From Angelakisella massiliensis (lineage in GTDB: Bacteria; Bacillota; Clostridia; Oscillospirales; Ruminococcaceae): 64,000 nucleotides of DNA. The position numbers and the translations under genes were made by a program. The stretch spans positions 191,001 through 255,000 of the forward strand of contig NZ_LT629945.1 in the NCBI RefSeq assembly GCF_900104675.1, read 5' to 3'. The notes under the pieces are model-generated. The model made no database searches. It saw only the letters and a program-made list of their open reading frames with translations, and was not told the origin of the DNA. Below are positions 61,821-64,000 of the stretch, one piece after another (position 1 is the stretch's first letter; every line of letters begins with the position of its first letter).

Positions 61821-64000
61821 TTATTTTTTCAGCATATCCAGGATGACGCTATCCATCTGAGCGGCCGCATCGGGGATCTTGGAAGCGTCGCCCACACCGC
61901 CCATGGCGCTGTCGGGACGTCCGCCGCCGCCGCCGCCGGTGATGGCGGTGATGGCCTTGACCAGCTTGCCGGCATGGACACCCGCTTTGACCGCATCGGC
62001 GCCGCAGCTGACAGCCACGTTGCCTTTGCCGTCGCAGACGGTGCCCAGAATAGCGATCATATCAGGATGGTTAGCCCGGAGGGTATCACAGAGGGTACGG
62101 AGAGCCTCCGGCTTGGTGCCGTCCACGTTGGCGCAGATGACCCGGAAACCGCCCACCTCTTTGGCGCCGGAGCACAGGCTGTTCACCTTCATGGAGGCCA
62201 GCTTCTGTTCCGCGGCGGCCAGGGCCTTCTCTCTGGATTTCAGCTCGGCGGCCATAGCGGTCACACGCTCCGGCAGCTCAGCATGGTTGCCTGCCTTTAC
62301 AGCGGCGGAAGCATCGGAAAGGAGCTTTTCGTCCTGATCCAGCACATCCAGCACGCCCCAGCCGGTGGTGGCCTCAATACGACGGATACCGGCGGCTACA
62401 GAGGATTCCTTGAGGATCTTGAACAGACCCAGCTTGGCGGTGTTATCCACATGGGTACCACCGCAGAATTCCAGGGAGCAGTCCTCCATGCGCACCACAC
62501 GGACAATGTTGCCGTACTTCTCACCGAACAGGGCCATGGCGCCCAGCTTGCGGGCTTCCTCAATGGGCATCTCGGTGGCGGTGACATTGTGAGCAGCCAG
62601 AATCATCTCATTGACCTTCCGCTCCACCAGCTTGATCTCCTCAGCGGTCATGGCAGAGAAGTGGGAGAAGTCGAAACGGCAGGTATGGTCATCCACATAG
62701 GAACCGGCCTGATGGACATGATTGCCCAGCACCGACTGAAGGGCGCTCTGGAGCAGGTGGCAGGCAGAATGGTTGCGCATGATGGCCCGGCGGCGGTCTT
62801 TATTCACCTCAGCCTTGACGGTATCTCCGGTGGAGAGAACGCCATGCTTGACCCGGCCCATATGAGCGAAATATCCGGTAGCGGTCTTTTTGCAGTCCTC
62901 CACCTCAAAAACAGTGTCGCCGCAGGTGATGACGCCCTTGTCGCCCACCTGTCCGCCGCTTTCAGCATAGAAGGGGGTCTGGGAGAGGATGATGGTGGCT
63001 TCGTCACCTTCACCCACGCTGTCGGTCAGCTCACCGCTGTAAAGGATGGCCTCCACAGTGGCCTCTGTCTCCATGGTCTGATAGCCCACAAAGGTGGAGT
63101 GGATCTCCTTGCCCTTGAGAACGTCCTCGGTCCAGGCCACATCGCCCAGAGCGGCACGGGTAGCCTCACGGGCAGTCTCCCGCTGTACCTTCATGCAGGC
63201 GTTGAAGGTCTCCTCGTCCACGGTGACGTTACGCTCCGCGGCGATCTCCCGGGTCAGGTCGATGGGGAAGCCATAGGTATCATAGAGCTTGAAGGCCTCG
63301 TCGCCGGGGAACACATCCTTGCCCTCAGCCTGGAGACGGTCCAGAGTGGCGTTGACCATGGCAAGTCCGCCGTCGATGGTCTTGGCAAAGCGCTCCTCTT
63401 CCATCTTGATGACCTTGATGATGTAATCCTTGTTCTGTACCAGATCGGGATAAGCGGTCTCGTTCTCCTTGATGACCGTCTCGCATACCTTGTACAGGAA
63501 GGGTTCATTGATGCCCAGCAAACGTCCGTGACGGGCAGCCCGGCGCAGCAGACGGCGCAGGACATAGCCGCGGCCCTCATTCTGGGGCACCACGCCGTCG
63601 CCGATCATGAAGGTGGTGGAACGGATGTGGTCGGTAACCACACGGATGGAGATATCCTTCTGGGGATCCTTCTTGTATTCCACACCGGCAATGGCACAGA
63701 TATGCTTCATGATGTTCTGGACGGTATCCACCTCGAAGAGGTTGTCCACACCCTGCATAATGCAGGCCAGACGCTCCAGGCCCATACCGGTATCGATGTT
63801 GGGATGCTCCAGGGGGGTGTAGTGGCCCTCGCCGTCGGAGTTGAACTGGGTAAACACCAGGTTCCAGAACTCCACGAAGCGGTCGCACTCACAGCCCACA
63901 TGGCAATCGGGCTTGCCGCAGCCCTTGTCGGGACCACGGTCAAAGTAAATCTCAGAGCAGGGGCCGCAGGGACCGGAACCAATCTCCCAGAAGTTGTCCT
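61821..64000 (-). CDS. alaS: Alanyl-tRNA synthetase (partial, N-terminus off window)
   Basis: Class II synthetase charging tRNA-Ala; open to the right edge, 726 codons visible. In order: class II catalytic part (EIGSGPCGPCSEIYFDRG, GMGLERLACIMQGVDNLFEVDTV), tRNA-recognition region, editing domain with zinc ligands HSACH (HxxxH) and CGGTHV, and the C-Ala domain ending GGGGGGRPDSAMGGVGDASKIPDAAAQMDSVILDMLKK. Normal for the family except that Met-1 and motif 1 are outside the window. Confidence 0.97.
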   Translation of the reverse strand, partial: DNFWEIGSGPCGPCSEIYFDRGPDKGCGKPDCHVGCECDRFVEFWNLVFTQFNSDGEGHYTPLEHPNIDTGMGLERLACIMQGVDNLFEVDTVQNIMKHICAIAGVEYKKDPQKDISIRVVTDHIRSTTFMIGDGVVPQNEGRGYVLRRLLRRAARHGRLLGINEPFLYKVCETVIKENETAYPDLVQNKDYIIKVIKMEEERFAKTIDGGLAMVNATLDRLQAEGKDVFPGDEAFKLYDTYGFPIDLTREIAAERNVTVDEETFNACMKVQRETAREATRAALGDVAWTEDVLKGKEIHSTFVGYQTMETEATVEAILYSGELTDSVGEGDEATIILSQTPFYAESGGQVGDKGVITCGDTVFEVEDCKKTATGYFAHMGRVKHGVLSTGDTVKAEVNKDRRRAIMRNHSACHLLQSALQSVLGNHVHQAGSYVDDHTCRFDFSHFSAMTAEEIKLVERKVNEMILAAHNVTATEMPIEEARKLGAMALFGEKYGNIVRVVRMEDCSLEFCGGTHVDNTAKLGLFKILKESSVAAGIRRIEATTGWGVLDVLDQDEKLLSDASAAVKAGNHAELPERVTAMAAELKSREKALAAAEQKLASMKVNSLCSGAKEVGGFRVICANVDGTKPEALRTLCDTLRANHPDMIAILGTVCDGKGNVAVSCGADAVKAGVHAGKLVKAITAITGGGGGGRPDSAMGGVGDASKIPDAAAQMDSVILDMLKK

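Overview
The window reads as chromosomal DNA of a spore-lineage, low-motility gut Clostridia, most likely Oscillospiraceae (the Flavonifractor/Pseudoflavonifractor/Oscillibacter neighbourhood). This rests on G+C-rich Firmicutes housekeeping genes with strong GGAGG ribosome sites, frequent GTG/TTG starts, SpoVS, YmdB, DUF1934, DUF6106-like and Asp23/FakA proteins, pyruvate phosphate dikinase, and a Tn1549-type conjugative element. The genus is inference only.

Region 1 (1 to about 16.6 kb) is part of an integrative conjugative element (ICE) read on the minus strand: repA, pcfB, the 5' part of virD4, then DUF4315, DUF4366 and topB, which leaves the window. virD4 stops abruptly at a 64-bp perfect-armed palindrome beside a large serine recombinase and TnpV. 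The virD4 3' end, virB6, virB4 and the peptidase gene usual at this point are absent. In their place lies an A+T-rich cargo operon: TetR regulator, two ABC half-transporters of the YbtPQ/IrtAB kind, an MptD-like ECF S component, EcfT, a double EcfA ATPase, and a DtxR-type repressor. This looks like a metallophore/iron uptake cassette without biosynthesis genes. Matching operator-like sites lie just downstream of the -10 elements of both the TetR gene and the transporter operon.

Region 2 (16.7 to 26.4 kb): mgtC, a Na/Pi cotransporter, then a long minus-strand operon ddl-murI-DUF1934-argS followed by a homocysteine methyltransferase-like protein that has lost its zinc cysteines, a MIF-type tautomerase and an unknown protein.

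Region 3 (26.4 to 39.4 kb): rpmG-secE-nusG-rplK-rplA on the plus strand, ending at a duplicated pair of terminator hairpins instead of rplJL; mfd-pth-prs-glmU on the minus strand; ppdK on the plus strand.

Region 4 (39.4 to 55.8 kb): a MarR-FUSC efflux pair with a self-operator; a FapA-CheX-CheY operon with no flagellar genes; a MerR regulator next to a diaminopentanoate-dehydrogenase-like gene with a classic 19-bp-spacer MerR promoter; folT under a tetrahydrofolate riboswitch; a cupin; fakA-asp23; an orphan peptide-type binding lipoprotein; spoVS, ymdB; trmL-degV; and a DUF6106-like membrane protein.

Region 5 (55.9 to 64 kb): a DppA-type D-aminopeptidase; a VOC protein, APC permease and MalY-type C-S lyase operon divergent from a MarR gene across a long palindrome; a triple tandem 149-150 bp hairpin-rich repeat between two near-identical terminators; and alaS, which runs off the right edge. 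No tRNA, rRNA or CRISPR array was seen.
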